From assembly GCA_029204225.1 (NCBI GenBank), contig CM055113.1, positions 13,824,406-13,888,405 on the forward strand: a stretch of DNA of 64,000 nucleotides, written 5' to 3'. Position 1 is the stretch's first letter; each line of letters begins with the position of its first letter. Made by a program: the position numbers and the translations under genes. Positions 22,283 through 32,358 of this stretch are shown piece by piece. The notes under the pieces are model-generated. The model did not search any database. It was not told the DNA's origin and saw only the letters and a program-made list of their open reading frames with translations. The stretch is from Diphasiastrum complanatum. Its lineage: Eukaryota; Streptophyta; Lycopodiopsida; Lycopodiales; Lycopodiaceae.

Positions 22283-22355
22283 CCAATAACAAATCGACGC
22301 GCATATATTACATGTAAAAACCAGAGATTTTATTCTCATGCGTTGAACCGATATT
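22283..22355. repeat. dyad unit 5
   Basis: Arms caataacaaatcgacgcgca (22283) and atgcgttgaaccgatatt (22338, extending from 22336). Confidence 0.75.
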
Positions 22356-22497
22356 GAAAAATAATATGAATGATCAAAGCTTTATTTGATATATTCTCCT
22401 TAGCTTTGGACAGAATGAAGAGTCTACCAAATCAAGCTTTGATCATGCAAAATACACTCCAATAATTTCGAAAATTTTCGAAAAAACTTTTTTCCAC

Positions 22498-22569
22498 CAA
22501 TAGTAATTCGATGCGCACTTTCCAAGTGAAACATCACTGTCTTCTCCAAAGGCACACTAATCCGATATC
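22498..22569. repeat. dyad unit 6
   Basis: Arms caatagtaattcgatgcgca (22498) and ggcacactaatccgatatc (22551), 53 bp apart. Confidence 0.75.
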
Positions 22570-22581
22570 CAGTATTTTACC

Positions 22582-22653
22582 CGATAGCTAATCAACGCGC
22601 ATATACAACATTTGGAAACCAATGGTGCTATTCTCGCGCGTTGAACGGATATT
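22582..22653. repeat. dyad unit 7
   Basis: Arms cgatagctaatcaacgcgca (22582) and cgcgcgttgaacggatatt (22635), 53 bp apart. Confidence 0.8.
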
Positions 22654-22794
22654 GGATGGAATATGAATGATCAAAGTTTGACTCGATAAATTCTGCGTAC
22701 TCTTGGACAGTATGAAGAGTTTACCAAATCAAGCTTTGAGCGTGCATAATGGGATCCAATAGTTTCCAAAATTTTAAAAAAAAAATTGTTCCTA

Positions 22795-22866
22795 CAATAG
22801 CGATTCGACACGCGCAGTCCAAATAGAGAATAACCATCTTCTACCAAGCGCGCTGATCGAATATCT
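22795..22866. repeat. dyad unit 8
   Basis: Arms caatagcgattcgacacgcg (22795) and gcgcgctgatcgaatatct (22848), 53 bp apart. Confidence 0.75.
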
Positions 22867-23204
22867 GATACGCAGATGAATTATATTGGAGCGTCTTATG
22901 AATGACTAATAAAAATATTCTGAATGAACATTATCTCAAAAAAAAAAATCTCGTCTTTACTCTGCTTAAATAGGACGAGAGATTGTAATAATTATCTTCG
23001 TACATATTTTTCAATGATATCCATTTATCATTTGTTGATTATTTGTTTAATAATTATTCGAGGAGGCTACTGATTGAATATTTAATGTATTCCGACGTAG
23101 GTACTGATTCTAGAGTCAGGGCTAATGATGATTCATTAAATCTAGTGATAGACTAGTTAATGTATTCCGGCATAGGTAAAAATTTGTCTCACTCTGATTG
23201 GTGG

Positions 23205-23284
23205 ATAAATATAGGCTGTGTTTCTCAATTTGTTACTTGACAAATGTATGGTTGTGATCAATAGGAATTGGCTATAAATATAGG
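23205..23284 (+). promoter_or_regulatory. duplicated TATA boxes for the plus-strand gene
   Basis: ataaatatagg occurs at 23205-23215 and, within gctataaatatagg, at 23271-23284. They face rightwards, about 300-370 bp upstream of the ATG at 23573. They oppose the minus-strand TATA at 21968, giving a divergent promoter region of about 1.2 kb that holds four dyads. Confidence 0.5.
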
Positions 23285-23358
23285 CACCACTTGTCATATT
23301 TCGATTCTGTGATCTTTTATTCTGAACTCACTAGTCTTTTTATTTTCTTTCTATCTCA

Positions 23359-23430
23359 CGATATCGATTCAACGTGCGCCTTCCCAAACATTACATGGTC
23401 GGATTCATTCAGACGCGCTGAATCGATATC
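23359..23430. repeat. dyad unit 9
   Basis: Arms cgatatcgattcaacgtgcg (23359) and gacgcgctgaatcgatatc (23412), 53 bp apart, downstream of the TATA boxes. Confidence 0.8.
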
Positions 23431-23476
23431 ACCCACTTCTGACGTGTTCTCGCGGAAAATTTCAATCTCGTCCTAG

Positions 23477-23548
23477 CGATATCGGATCAACGCGCACACT
23501 CTTGTTCATTTCTCTACCGATATCATTCTGTCGCGTTGAACCGATATC
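23477..23548. repeat. dyad unit 10
   Basis: Arms cgatatcggatcaacgcgca (23477) and gtcgcgttgaaccgatatc (23530), 53 bp apart. This is the best-preserved unit, about 25 bp upstream of the ATG at 23573. Confidence 0.85.
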
Positions 23549-23572
23549 AAGTTCAATATAGCTAGTCCCTCC

Positions 23573-25083
23573 ATGTCCTCAAATAATAAACTCTAGATTT
23601 TTTTAATGCCAGTGACATTCCATCTGAGAAATTAGAGTATTTTGCTAGTATTTTTTTTGCTCCCTTCGATATCGATAAGCTAGTTTATGAGAATCGTTAT
23701 AATTTAATTTCTTATCTTGATAATTTTTCTTAGATTATTAGTACTCCTGTTCAGGAGATAGATAGTTTTTGTTTCATTCATTTTCAGGACCTTGTGCATT
23801 CCCAACCATCCTCTAAGCATAAACACAATAGAAAGTACTCTAACCGGCATGAACATTTCAAAAGAAATATATATTGTGATATCCACAAAAGAATATATCG
23901 TCTTCTTATCAAAGGAATGGCATTTGTCTTTCACATATCTACTGAAATTTTAGATGATGAGTCTATTGAATCTTCAACTGTTCTATTGACTGAAGCATCT
24001 ACACTTGCTCCAGTTGATGTAGATGATGCAGATATTGATATAGGGGTCAAAGCTGAAGCATCTATGGCTTCAGATTATTAAAAAACTCTCCCTTGTTCTA
24101 TAATCCTCTCTGATTTTCTTCCATCTACAACTCTTGTTAATCAATTAACTCTACTCAATGTTCCCTTATATTTTATAAATAATGAAAGTTACATTTCATT
24201 TAATGATATAGAAGATGTTTTGAATTCGAGAGAGGATGAAATCCTCTCAATTTTTGCTCAAAATGTATCTGAATTTTCTGACATTGTTGATTACTCATAT
24301 GATAACCTTGAAAGTGAGATAGATTATGATAAAGATGGCAATTGAAAATCTGGCAATGAGGCCTTTGAGGCCATGATTGAAAAATCTAAAACCTATGAAA
24401 AAACTTTGCCTACAGAGGAGGAATTTTTGGAATTCCAAAAAAAATATTCCCCAAGGCCTAGATATATCCCCTCCGGAAATGTAGAGGCCATTGGAGGACA
24501 TGACATTAGAAGAGCAAATGTCGTTGATTATGATGATTATGATCTGGTACGTAGATATTATATTGGTATTAATATTGTTCAGTTTTCTTATTGAGTTTTC
24601 AATGTTATGTATAACTCTAAATTTATTTTCTTTTCTCATTTACGGGATGCTATTGAAATAGATGCCTTTGGTATGAGACATGGAGGCGTCTGTGATGTAT
24701 CAGCCGGGAGAAAAGATGTGTCTCTATCTCATTATTTGAAACACTTTCAAAATAATAAGATTTGTATATATCATTCATCTTTTAATCCATATGCAACCAC
24801 TATCATTATGGCCATCAAATCATTATCAGTTTGTTTAGGTGGCAATAAGTACGCAAGAGGAACATATAAAATAATTTTTGTGAAAAAAGATTTGGCTATT
24901 AAGATATTGGGTTATACTCCCAATGAGACTACAAAAAGATCATCTGCAATGGCCCTTTATTCAGGTTACATTAATATGAGCAAGAGAAAAAATTTAGAAT
25001 TTTTGGATCCATATGAAAGGAGATTATTCCTTCATGACAATACCATCCATCTGAATCTTGAAGAGGATGATTTTGATAATTAA
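23573..25083 (+). pseudogene. decayed gene of unknown family in the dyad block
   Basis: One frame is readable from about 23610 to 24594 with only three stops (near 23733, 24079 and 24343), which is unlikely by chance in such AT-rich DNA. It encodes KLVYENRYNLISYL, QDLVHSQPSSKHKH, an acidic region (DDADIDI, EIDYDKDG) and KYSPRPRYIPSGN. A strong donor (gtacgt, about 24548) suggests an intron. The next frame, 24640-25083, gives AFGMRHGGVCDVS, FNPYATTIIMAIKSL, KILGYTPNETTKRS and an acidic end LNLEEDDFDN. I do not recognise the protein. Its start cannot be fixed because of an early stop after MSSNNKL. Confidence 0.5.
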
Positions 25084-25500
25084 AAAAATATGTCATAGAT
25101 TTTTGATATATTACAAGGATTTCTCTTTTGTAATGAATTGAATGTCTTTCAAAATATCGTGATACTTGCGAGTTTTTAGCTTGATATCTAAATTGTGCTC
25201 TTCTATAAAACCACTAAAAAAGTTGAACTAAATATTTATTTCTTGAATTGGGTCCTCCATTGTTTGTTGCTCTATGAAATGCTCCCCTTGTTTGCCAATA
25301 AAATTTTTCCATGCCTTGTGATGACCAGATACCTAAGCTCCCATATTTTTTTGCAAAATAAGTTGCATGATGAGAAAGAATGTGCTGCAAACAATAGTTC
25401 TAATTAGTTAAATCAGTAGAAAAAAATATAAACCTGAATGAGAAAAATACCAGATAATAATATAGATTAGCACCATGTGATGAGTAACGTTGTCTTTTTT

Positions 25501-27208
25501 TCAACAATCATGTACAGATTCTACAAATGTGGTGCAATGATTTTGCAAAGTCCTCATATCTTCTGATGATAGGTTTTTTTTTCTGATAACACCTATGAGT
25601 TTGTCTAAGTTGGTCCACACTTGTCCCTTTTCCACTCGATTACTTCCTTCCAGTGTTCGTGTGTTTTTTCTCCAAATTTCGTATCTGACACTTGATTCTT
25701 TGCATGTGTGATTGGATAAGAATCTTCTTGCTTTAGCACCTCCAATTGATGGCTTATTAGGAACGTTTTTTTTTTTAACCGCAGAGTCTGTCACTTTTTT
25801 CAATCGTGACATTCTCTATATGTAGTCCTGCATTTGACGGAACTGTTTCCAACGGTTACCTCCTAATTGTTGCTTTAGTCACAGACTCCGGTTTATGATT
25901 TCATGCTAGTAGAATATGCAGGTAAATAAGTTCTTCAATAATACGAACCTTAGCATGCAATGTGCATATGTGAACATATTTTAATGGAATTGGCAGAACA
26001 CTTTTCATGCAATAAAGACATGGATGCTTTGATGTTGCCCCATGAGAGACATTATACATACATTTTAATGTTTTCAAAAAGGTGCCATTGAATTTGAAAA
26101 CTTCCATGGTTTTTTACTGTAAATTTCTCACCCTCCAAATGTCTCCTTATAATCTCGCCATAATTTGTTCTTGAAAATATCCATGAAAGTATTTTATGGT
26201 CCTCTTTCAAGACCTGTAGAGAAAATCATTTGTATCTAAAATTTTGTTCATCAAAGTGACACTCACTCGTTCCAACTTCTGACCCTTGATGATTTCAGAT
26301 TCATCCAATTTTATTACAATAATAATCTTTTCATTTACTTGATGTTCGTCTAGCTTATAAAATCAAATAATGTACTTTAGAACATTTTCAATATCAAGGA
26401 AAATATTATTGCAATCGTTGTAATTGAGCTCACCATATTCTGATTATATGAAGTGGTTGGCCAACTACTTTGAACATTCCGTCATTATGAAAATTTCTAG
26501 CTAATCTTACCCGATATGGATGCGGAAGATAAATTTTCTTCACCATCACTTGGGAAAAAGCTTCTTTAACTATTCTAAAAAAAGTAGAATAAGCATTTCT
26601 GCTAATTCCAGATACATCACATACACCTTATGATTGAATCTTAATCAAAACAGTCTCTACAATTTCATTTTTCATTTTTTCAAACCGAACATTTTTTATC
26701 ATTTTCTTTGCTGACTTTCTTGGTAAAACATGACTTAAAGATGATCCAATGCATGAACGATCTGTTAAATAGTTCTTTGCCACCAAACATGATCTGCAAC
26801 AAACATATGAAACTCAAATTATGTTTAATTATTAAATAATCCATGTTATCAAGTACAAATCAAACTTAAATGACATATACAAATCAAATAAACAATTTAT
26901 ATGACAACATATTTGAATGCTCGAATTCTTTCTTTCTGATTGCCGTTATGTAAAGATAAGTCATCAATATTCGTCATCGGTACTCTCTTTCTTTTTCTCT
27001 TCATCATTGTCTTATTGATAATTTTTATATCAATAACAGGTTTTAAACTCTCAGATCGCAACTTTTCCATGGATTCTAATATTTCTTGATTTGATCCTCG
27101 AAGAGTATTGACAGTAGCATTCAACTCTGACATAGCATTCTTGAGTGCATTGTTTTCAGCACTAGTGTGTTGCACATAATGAAGCAATTGTTGATTTGTA
27201 CTTTGCAA
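25501..27208 (-). pseudogene. transposase-like gene with coiled coil and nuclear localisation signal
   Basis: From right to left: a Gln/Asn/Leu-rich coiled coil (QSTNQQLLHYVQHTSAENNA, LRGSNQEILESMEKLR) and a basic signal KRKRKRVP (27208-26897). Then, with scattered stops, CLVAKNYLTDRSCIG, VLPRKSAKKM, GVCDVSGISRNAYSTFFRIV, LPHPYRVRLARNF, IIIVIKLDESEI, GQKLERVSVTLMN, NGTFLKTLKCMYNVSHGATS and KHPCLYC. The end carries LHAKVRIIEEL, GGAKARRFL, SVRYEIWRKNTRTLE and LDKLIGVIRKKN. The order (KxDES strand, Gly/Ala-rich turn, HPCLYC zinc pair, LHxKxR) resembles the large transposase-like proteins seen in animal and plant repeats with a GL..A...Y.C.WC motif. This assignment is from memory of patterns and uncertain. 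Confidence 0.45.
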
Positions 27209-27239
27209 TTGTTGATTAGCAAACTATAATTGTTGATTA

Positions 27240-27677
27240 AGACAAGATATGATGTCGAAATTTTTTAACAGTAAAAATCATTCCGAGTGCTTCCTTTTCT
27301 ATAGCCGAATAATTCTTCTCCGAGTAACGCTCTTGACCAGCAACCTAATCTTAGATAAAATTAGTGAAGGGTAAAGGATGAAGATCCTTCCTTGTGGCAG
27401 CATTGAGCTTTCGAAAATCCTAGCATATTTGTATTTTGCCAGTCTTCTTCTTTGAAACAACAACAATGGGAGACACCCATTCACTACTTAAGACGGGATA
27501 AATAATACATGCCTTAAGGTGCTTGTTGAGTTCGTCTTCAACCATGAGGGAGTACTTTGGATTGAGATGATATTGTCTCTATCGAACAGGTATAACATCT
27601 TCTTTAAGATCAATATGGTGCTCTCTGAATTCTGCAGGTATTCCTTTTAAATCGTCAAACGACCAAGCAATCGTATT
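27240..27677 (-). pseudogene. Ty3/gypsy RT-RNase H fragment
   Basis: Minus strand: FANTIAWSFDDLKGIPAEFR, then HHIDLKEDVIPVR, LNPKYSLMVEDELNKHLKA, SSEWVSPIVVVSKKKTGKIQ and DFRKLNAATRKDLHPLPF. It then skips the RT catalytic core and resumes in RNase H with YSEKNYSAIEKEALGMIFTV. Translation ends at KKFRHHIL about 27240, where AT-rich block sequence begins. The right boundary is the LTR start at 27678. Confidence 0.8.
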
Positions 27678-28409
27678 TGCGAACTATTCGGTTCAAGACA
27701 AAAGTCTTTAACAATTTAAGTCCAAGGTTATGGTTAAAAAGCACAAATAGTTTTAAAATAGTTTGAAAGAATGTAAATGCAAAAATAGATTCACAGCACA
27801 TGTGTCCTCACTAATAGGATCATAAAATAGTCCATACTTAGACGAATGAATGAGTACAGTCCACCAAAAAGATTAAATAGGTTGTGAAATTACTATGATT
27901 CGGTTTTCAGTGTGAAGTTCAGTTTCAGAATTTTGTATGATAGTGCAGTATGATAATGTTGTTCCTCAGGCGTCAAAGACAGTCGTTGTCTGATCAGAAA
28001 CTAAGAAATCGTAGAGGCCCATGTTTTGATCAAAGTGCGTGAACGAGCGTAAGCATGCAGTAGTAAAGTGTAATCAAACCACAACACATATACATCTACA
28101 TTAGACACATAGAGAAAGAACGTGTTGCTTGTATATTATTACACAGAAATCTTGGACAACACAGAATATTACAGCGAGAATGTCAGCGTAACTTGGATGC
28201 TCAAAATCAACACGGAAGCCCGACATAGTCGTTCTTTGAATAGTTCATGTGTCTAAATTCTATGATTCTTGCATGTATGAGATGAGCAGACATAGAACCA
28301 AATGAGGTTTCATCTTACTCTAGACCAACGATCAATAAATGTGTAGGAAGAATCTTGAAATAGAAAATAGTATTCACCAAGGAGTAAACTGTGGACTTAA
28401 TTTCCAACA
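27678..28409 (-). repeat. copia LTR (copy A), 732 bp
   Basis: Starts tgcgaactattcgg and ends aatttccaaca, giving TG...CA ends. On the right it adjoins a polypurine tract (complement of gtccccctt, 28410-28418), so it is the 3' LTR of a minus-strand copia element. The start matches the remnant at 16177. Confidence 0.65.
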
Positions 28410-28418
28410 GTCCCCCTT

Positions 28419-28800
28419 AAGGTCACAGTTGGTGCCTTGGTGTCTTCGTCAGATTTAGCATGTTGAAATTTTTTTGATGCTTAATCTTGGGAAGCGGTTT
28501 GGTGTATATGTTTGCAACCATTTCTGATCCATCTAGCTTCTTTTGAAGCTTGACATGTTGCAATGTGTACTCTGCTTTGGTTGAAAAGAGCACGACTGAT
28601 TTTTGCTTTCTTGAATTTCATGAAATTGGTCCCCCTGCCAAATAGAAATAAAATCCGAAAGTAGATTTTTTGGTAGAGACTGTTCCTCCCAAAGTAGCCT
28701 CGTAGGACGAGTGGTATGCATTTCCATCATAACATAGAAATTGATCTAGACTTTTTCGAATGTACTTCATCACTCTCTTTAATGCTTTCTAATGTGAGAT
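28419..28800 (-). pseudogene. copia RNase H fragment
   Basis: Minus-strand frame: ALKRVMKYIRKSLDQFL, then STKKSTFGFYFYLAGGPISW, NSRKQKSVVLFSTKAEY, then a jump to VANIYTKPLPKIKHQK. The middle of RNase H is deleted. It leads directly to the polypurine tract and LTR to its left. Confidence 0.8.
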
Positions 28801-28827
28801 CCTAGGATTAGATATGTATTGACTTAA

Positions 28828-29123
28828 CGTGCTTGGGGAGAGGCAGTTGCATGTGCAAACTATCTTTGTAATAGGCTTCCAAATCTTGCAATAGGAGGAA
28901 AGACACCATTTGAGATGTTGTATAAGAAAAAGCCTAAGGTAGATCATCTTAGGATTTTTGGTTGTGTATGCTTTGTGCATGTGCCTCTAGAAACTAGGAA
29001 GAAGGAAGATCCTAGTGTTGTAAAAGGAATTTTTGTAGGATATGCATCTACCAAAAAAGCATACAAAGTTTATTTACCCTCTACTGACAAGAAGATGTGA
29101 TCTTCCATGAAGGACAGGTTGGA
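28828..29123 (+). pseudogene. copia integrase C-terminal fragment
   Basis: Plus strand: WGEAVACANYLCNRLPNLAI, GGKTPFEMLYKKKPKVDHLR, IFGCVCFVHVPLETR, VVKGIFVGYASTKKAYKVYL. It is head-to-head with the minus-strand RNase H to its left, so the junction near 28810 is a rearrangement. It runs without a stop into the unknown coding region to its right. Confidence 0.85.
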
Positions 29124-30522
29124 AAACGTCCGTTGGAGCCAAGGGTTGATCTGACTGGAACAATATCTGGAGGCCTCTATGACATTGTATCATTCTCCAA
29201 TAATGATGATGCATTGGGTGAGTTTGAGGAGGAAACAAATGTCAATCTTGATGCATATTCCTCTGATGATGTTGGTTACGTTTGGGGCAAGCATATGTAT
29301 CAAATTGAGTCAAAGAATCTTTGTCGAGCCTCATTTTTTACGAACCAATGTGCCCTTGATTTTTCTTTTGTTGAGCAGTTGTATCAATCAGTTTGCACGA
29401 CAAATGGGCCTCCACCTACTTCCATCAATGTCACAGTGCGGCCGATTTCTTTCAAGAGTGGAGATGAACTTGAGGTTTTGTTCGACGGTCCAGAGAAATT
29501 GTTAAAGATATACCGTAAATTCAAACATGTGGATATGGTGGAAGCAGTGCAATTGTATTTAGATTTGTATCCAAAAGAGAAGGACTCCAATGAAGGTTCC
29601 AGATTGGATGGGCTATGCAAAAATAGGTTCTTATCTCATTGTACTTTTGAACCTATTGATGGTCATCATTTTTGTTGTGCTTGTAACAAGATAATGTTGA
29701 CCGCATTTAGAACCGGTAATCTTCATAGCCAACTATATGATAGGCTATTTGCATATGTGCATGTATATATTTGTATATATAAAAGTACGCCCCGCTACAT
29801 ATTGGAGTCCAACAGGTTGAATTATGAACCTGAGAGCAAACGTAAAAGGACCAACCTGGCTAAAATAATGGAGCGTGCACGGGAGCTCTGGATCTCATTG
29901 GACAGGCCTCGATACATCAAAAGAGTGAAGTTGGATCAAGAGACGAGCAAAAGAATGGCCCAATTTTATCAAGGATTTTCAGGCATTCTCGACAGTCAAC
30001 TCGTTGGCACATTGAAGGGAAGGTTGCCCTTGAAGACTTTGTATCAAACCTTTGAGGAGTATACCATTATCTTGCTGCATTCGGATGAGGTGTTTAATAA
30101 CTACTTGGAAGTTATGAAGCGTTATGGGGCTGGGTGTCTTCCATACAATGAGCCCGTTCCACTCATTGTAAGATTTTTCAGATCGTTGTGGTACTTGCCT
30201 AACCCAATTTGTATGAAGGTATGCAAAAAACTCTTGGAGGGCCAATTGTATTTTGGCAAAAAAAAATAGAGAAAAATACATTGAAGATGGTGTGGCGACA
30301 ATTGTCAAGGAAACAACAGCTCTGCACATTGTAAAGTTCTTAGTTTCTTTAGAGAATGATCTGTCAGTAGATTTGCAGTATGACAAAGAGGCAATAAAGC
30401 ACCTATCCTCGTCTATCAACAAAAAGTTTGCCTACGATTGGATTAGAGCAGCTACAAGCAGCAATAGAAGCATATCATCTAAGCTGCAGACTGCCATACC
30501 CCTCTTTAACACAATTTGTTGA
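29124..30522 (+). pseudogene. unknown ~460-codon coding region, split by an A-run frameshift
   Basis: The first frame runs to 30269. It stops just after an A9 run (ggcaaaaaaaaatag) and continues one frame over to 30522 (EKYIEDGVATIVKETTALHI), so a single-base slip splits one open frame. Features: an acidic N-terminus (FSNNDDALGEFEEE), TTNGPPPTSINVTVRPISFK, a Cys/His cluster (CTFEP...HHFCCACNK), a basic stretch (PESKRKRTNLAKIMERAREL) and helical C-terminal sequence. A short A/T-rich, GTATAT-rich insert near 29765-29785 may be intron residue. I do not recognise the family. It is too long to be chance, and it may be host sequence carried by a mobile element, given the copia piece on its left and the repeat arm on its right. 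Confidence 0.55.
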
Positions 30523-30739
30523 AAAAATAAAAGAAAAAATAAGTCAGAGAGAAAGTCATGCAGAGAGCAGCATTGGCACTTCTTGGAGATTTTTTTGCAA
30601 AGTGAAGACCTTCAAAGGAAATGAAACGATTTGTTGTGGGATCGATGAATCGAACTTCATGGTCGTTCCGTCATCTGCTTGGGAGAGTCCCACACTGTAC
30701 ATTTTTTATAATATCGAGTCGATTAGTTCAAGTTACATC

Positions 30740-31500
30740 ACTACATTGGTGTGACACTGTCTTGCCACCCTCATGGCAGAACACAAATTGGTGTTGGTGG
30801 TTCGTTGGTATATGATATCTTAGTGAGCCTCATTTTAGAGGAAGCAGTAGTTCAACAATGAGTTATTTCCATTTCTTGGTTTGGCAATGAGAGTAATTAA
30901 TTTTCACAGTAAACTACTTGTAGATCGGTAATGTTTTCTTCCCTCCCTTTTTTTTTGTACTGCTATTCCCTTGCTTGAAGAAAGGTGCACAGTTTCACAA
31001 CATCAGTTTTTCATGCGTCTTCTTCTTATCGTAGATTCATCTTCTATCAAAAGGTAACCAGAGACCGGGTTGCAGGTTAGTTTCTCAAAGCAAGGCTTTT
31101 ACATAATAATTTTTCGTAGCCTGGCCTCTCACAGAATGCATGATTACTTCACAGTATGGATCATTCACAAGGCCAAGCGAGGAAGATGGCTTCCAAAAGC
31201 AGAAAGTCTCAAAATTATGAAAAGGAAAACCTCTCAACAACTCTCACACAATGGTCTCTCTAAACAGATTGTTCCTAAGGAAATGGAGCCATAACTCTCA
31301 ACACAAAGTGGAATCACCACCATTCTTACCCAAGATCTGCATGCAAGTGGCTTTGCTTAACAAGATTAATCACAGAACAAAGGTAACTCCTATCAAACCC
31401 AGTCATTCTCAAAGCAAACACCACATTCATGATTAGCTCTCACAACCATACTCCTCCCATGCGAGGATTGACAAATTCTTCAGAAAGGGGCTCCATCACA
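30740..31500 (+). repeat. long dispersed inverted repeat, right arm
   Basis: Mate of 14930-15740. It begins in a coding-like end reading GVGGSLVYDILVSLILEEAV then VQQ-stop (stop near 30862), followed by about 640 bp of matching sequence, ending near 'cttcagaaaggggct'. The coding end keeps its frame in both copies although the DNA has diverged, which suggests it was once translated. Confidence 0.8.
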
Positions 31501-31539
31501 AGATTTTAAAAACTGAAGAATAATAACTAAGATCCACAA

Positions 31540-31920
31540 AAGTATGAGAGTCCTGAAAAAAAAAACTAACAGTCTCATTGTGCATAAGTTTCACTCCTCT
31601 CTATCAGCACCATAGAAGAAAATTGTCAGGCTCTCTCTCAGTAGCATAGCAAGGCAATTAGACACACTTTTCAGCATAACAAGATAAAGACTAACCAGAA
31701 TCATGTGCAGCAGCATATCTATGTAAAACAGACTCATATTCTCTCTAGATCAGCATAACAGAACGAGGCACATGAACAGTATACTTAGCTGAGCAGCATA
31801 TAACAAGATAATGGCTCACAAAATCTCTCTTTTATGGCTTTGCAGCTTTATCAAAAAACTCTCTTTCTTATCTCTCAACAGCATAGCAAGGCAATTAGAC
31901 ACACTCTTGGTTTCCGAACC
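31540..31920. repeat. degenerate direct repeats rich in 'cagcata'
   Basis: agcatagcaaggcaattaga recurs at 31643 and 31880, 237 bp apart, with many shorter 'ctctct..(c)agcata' words between. Confidence 0.6.
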
Positions 31921-32358
31921 TTTGCCTCCTTTTTGTAGAGGGTGATGAGGGGCAACCCTTCACTTTGACAACTTTTCAATTTTCAAACCCTTCTTCTCCC
32001 TTCGCCATGTGTCTTAAGCAAAGTGGGGCTTCATCGTATCATTAAAAAGGTGCCCCTCATCATGGTTATCTTTTGACTTTTGACTCTTTACTTTTTAACC
32101 ACCTTCATAGTTTTGTTGACATGTGGCAAGTAATTTTTCCCATGGATTAAAATGTGAGTATTAAAATGTGAGCCACTAGTGCCTTGCACCTAGGGCCTAG
32201 CCCACATGCCTAATATTGAAGGTCATGAAGGGTTGTAAAGGGCTATATTAGCCATTACTACTTACTTATGATGGTACTTATCAATAGTTCGTGAAAAGTG
32301 AAATTCTCAATGAATTTCCCAATTTCTCGTCAAAGCTTTTTGCTTGCTAAGGTTGGGT

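Larger units (their letters stand above)
22270..22868. repeat. tandem duplication of ~298 bp containing dyads 5-8
   Basis: 22283 pairs with 22582 and 22498 with 22795. Shared body: 'atgaatgatcaaag', 'ttggacag(a/t)atgaagagt', 'taccaaatcaagctttga'. Each copy carries two dyads, so two of the ten dyads arose by duplication of others. Confidence 0.85.

Noticed and set aside
20083-23548. Dyad array as a CRISPR array
   Set aside because: Repeats are inverted pairs rather than direct repeats, spacers and distances between units are irregular, and the DNA is nuclear plant sequence.
20083-23548. Dyads as an ordinary tandem satellite
   Set aside because: Units are dispersed over 3.5 kb among genes, and most spacers are not alike. 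Only units 5-8 stem from a tandem duplication.
25501-25812. Basic frame starting MSRLKKVTDSAVKKK as a second histone (H2B or H4)
   Set aside because: No histone-fold words. It aligns better as the C-terminal part of the transposase-like gene upstream.
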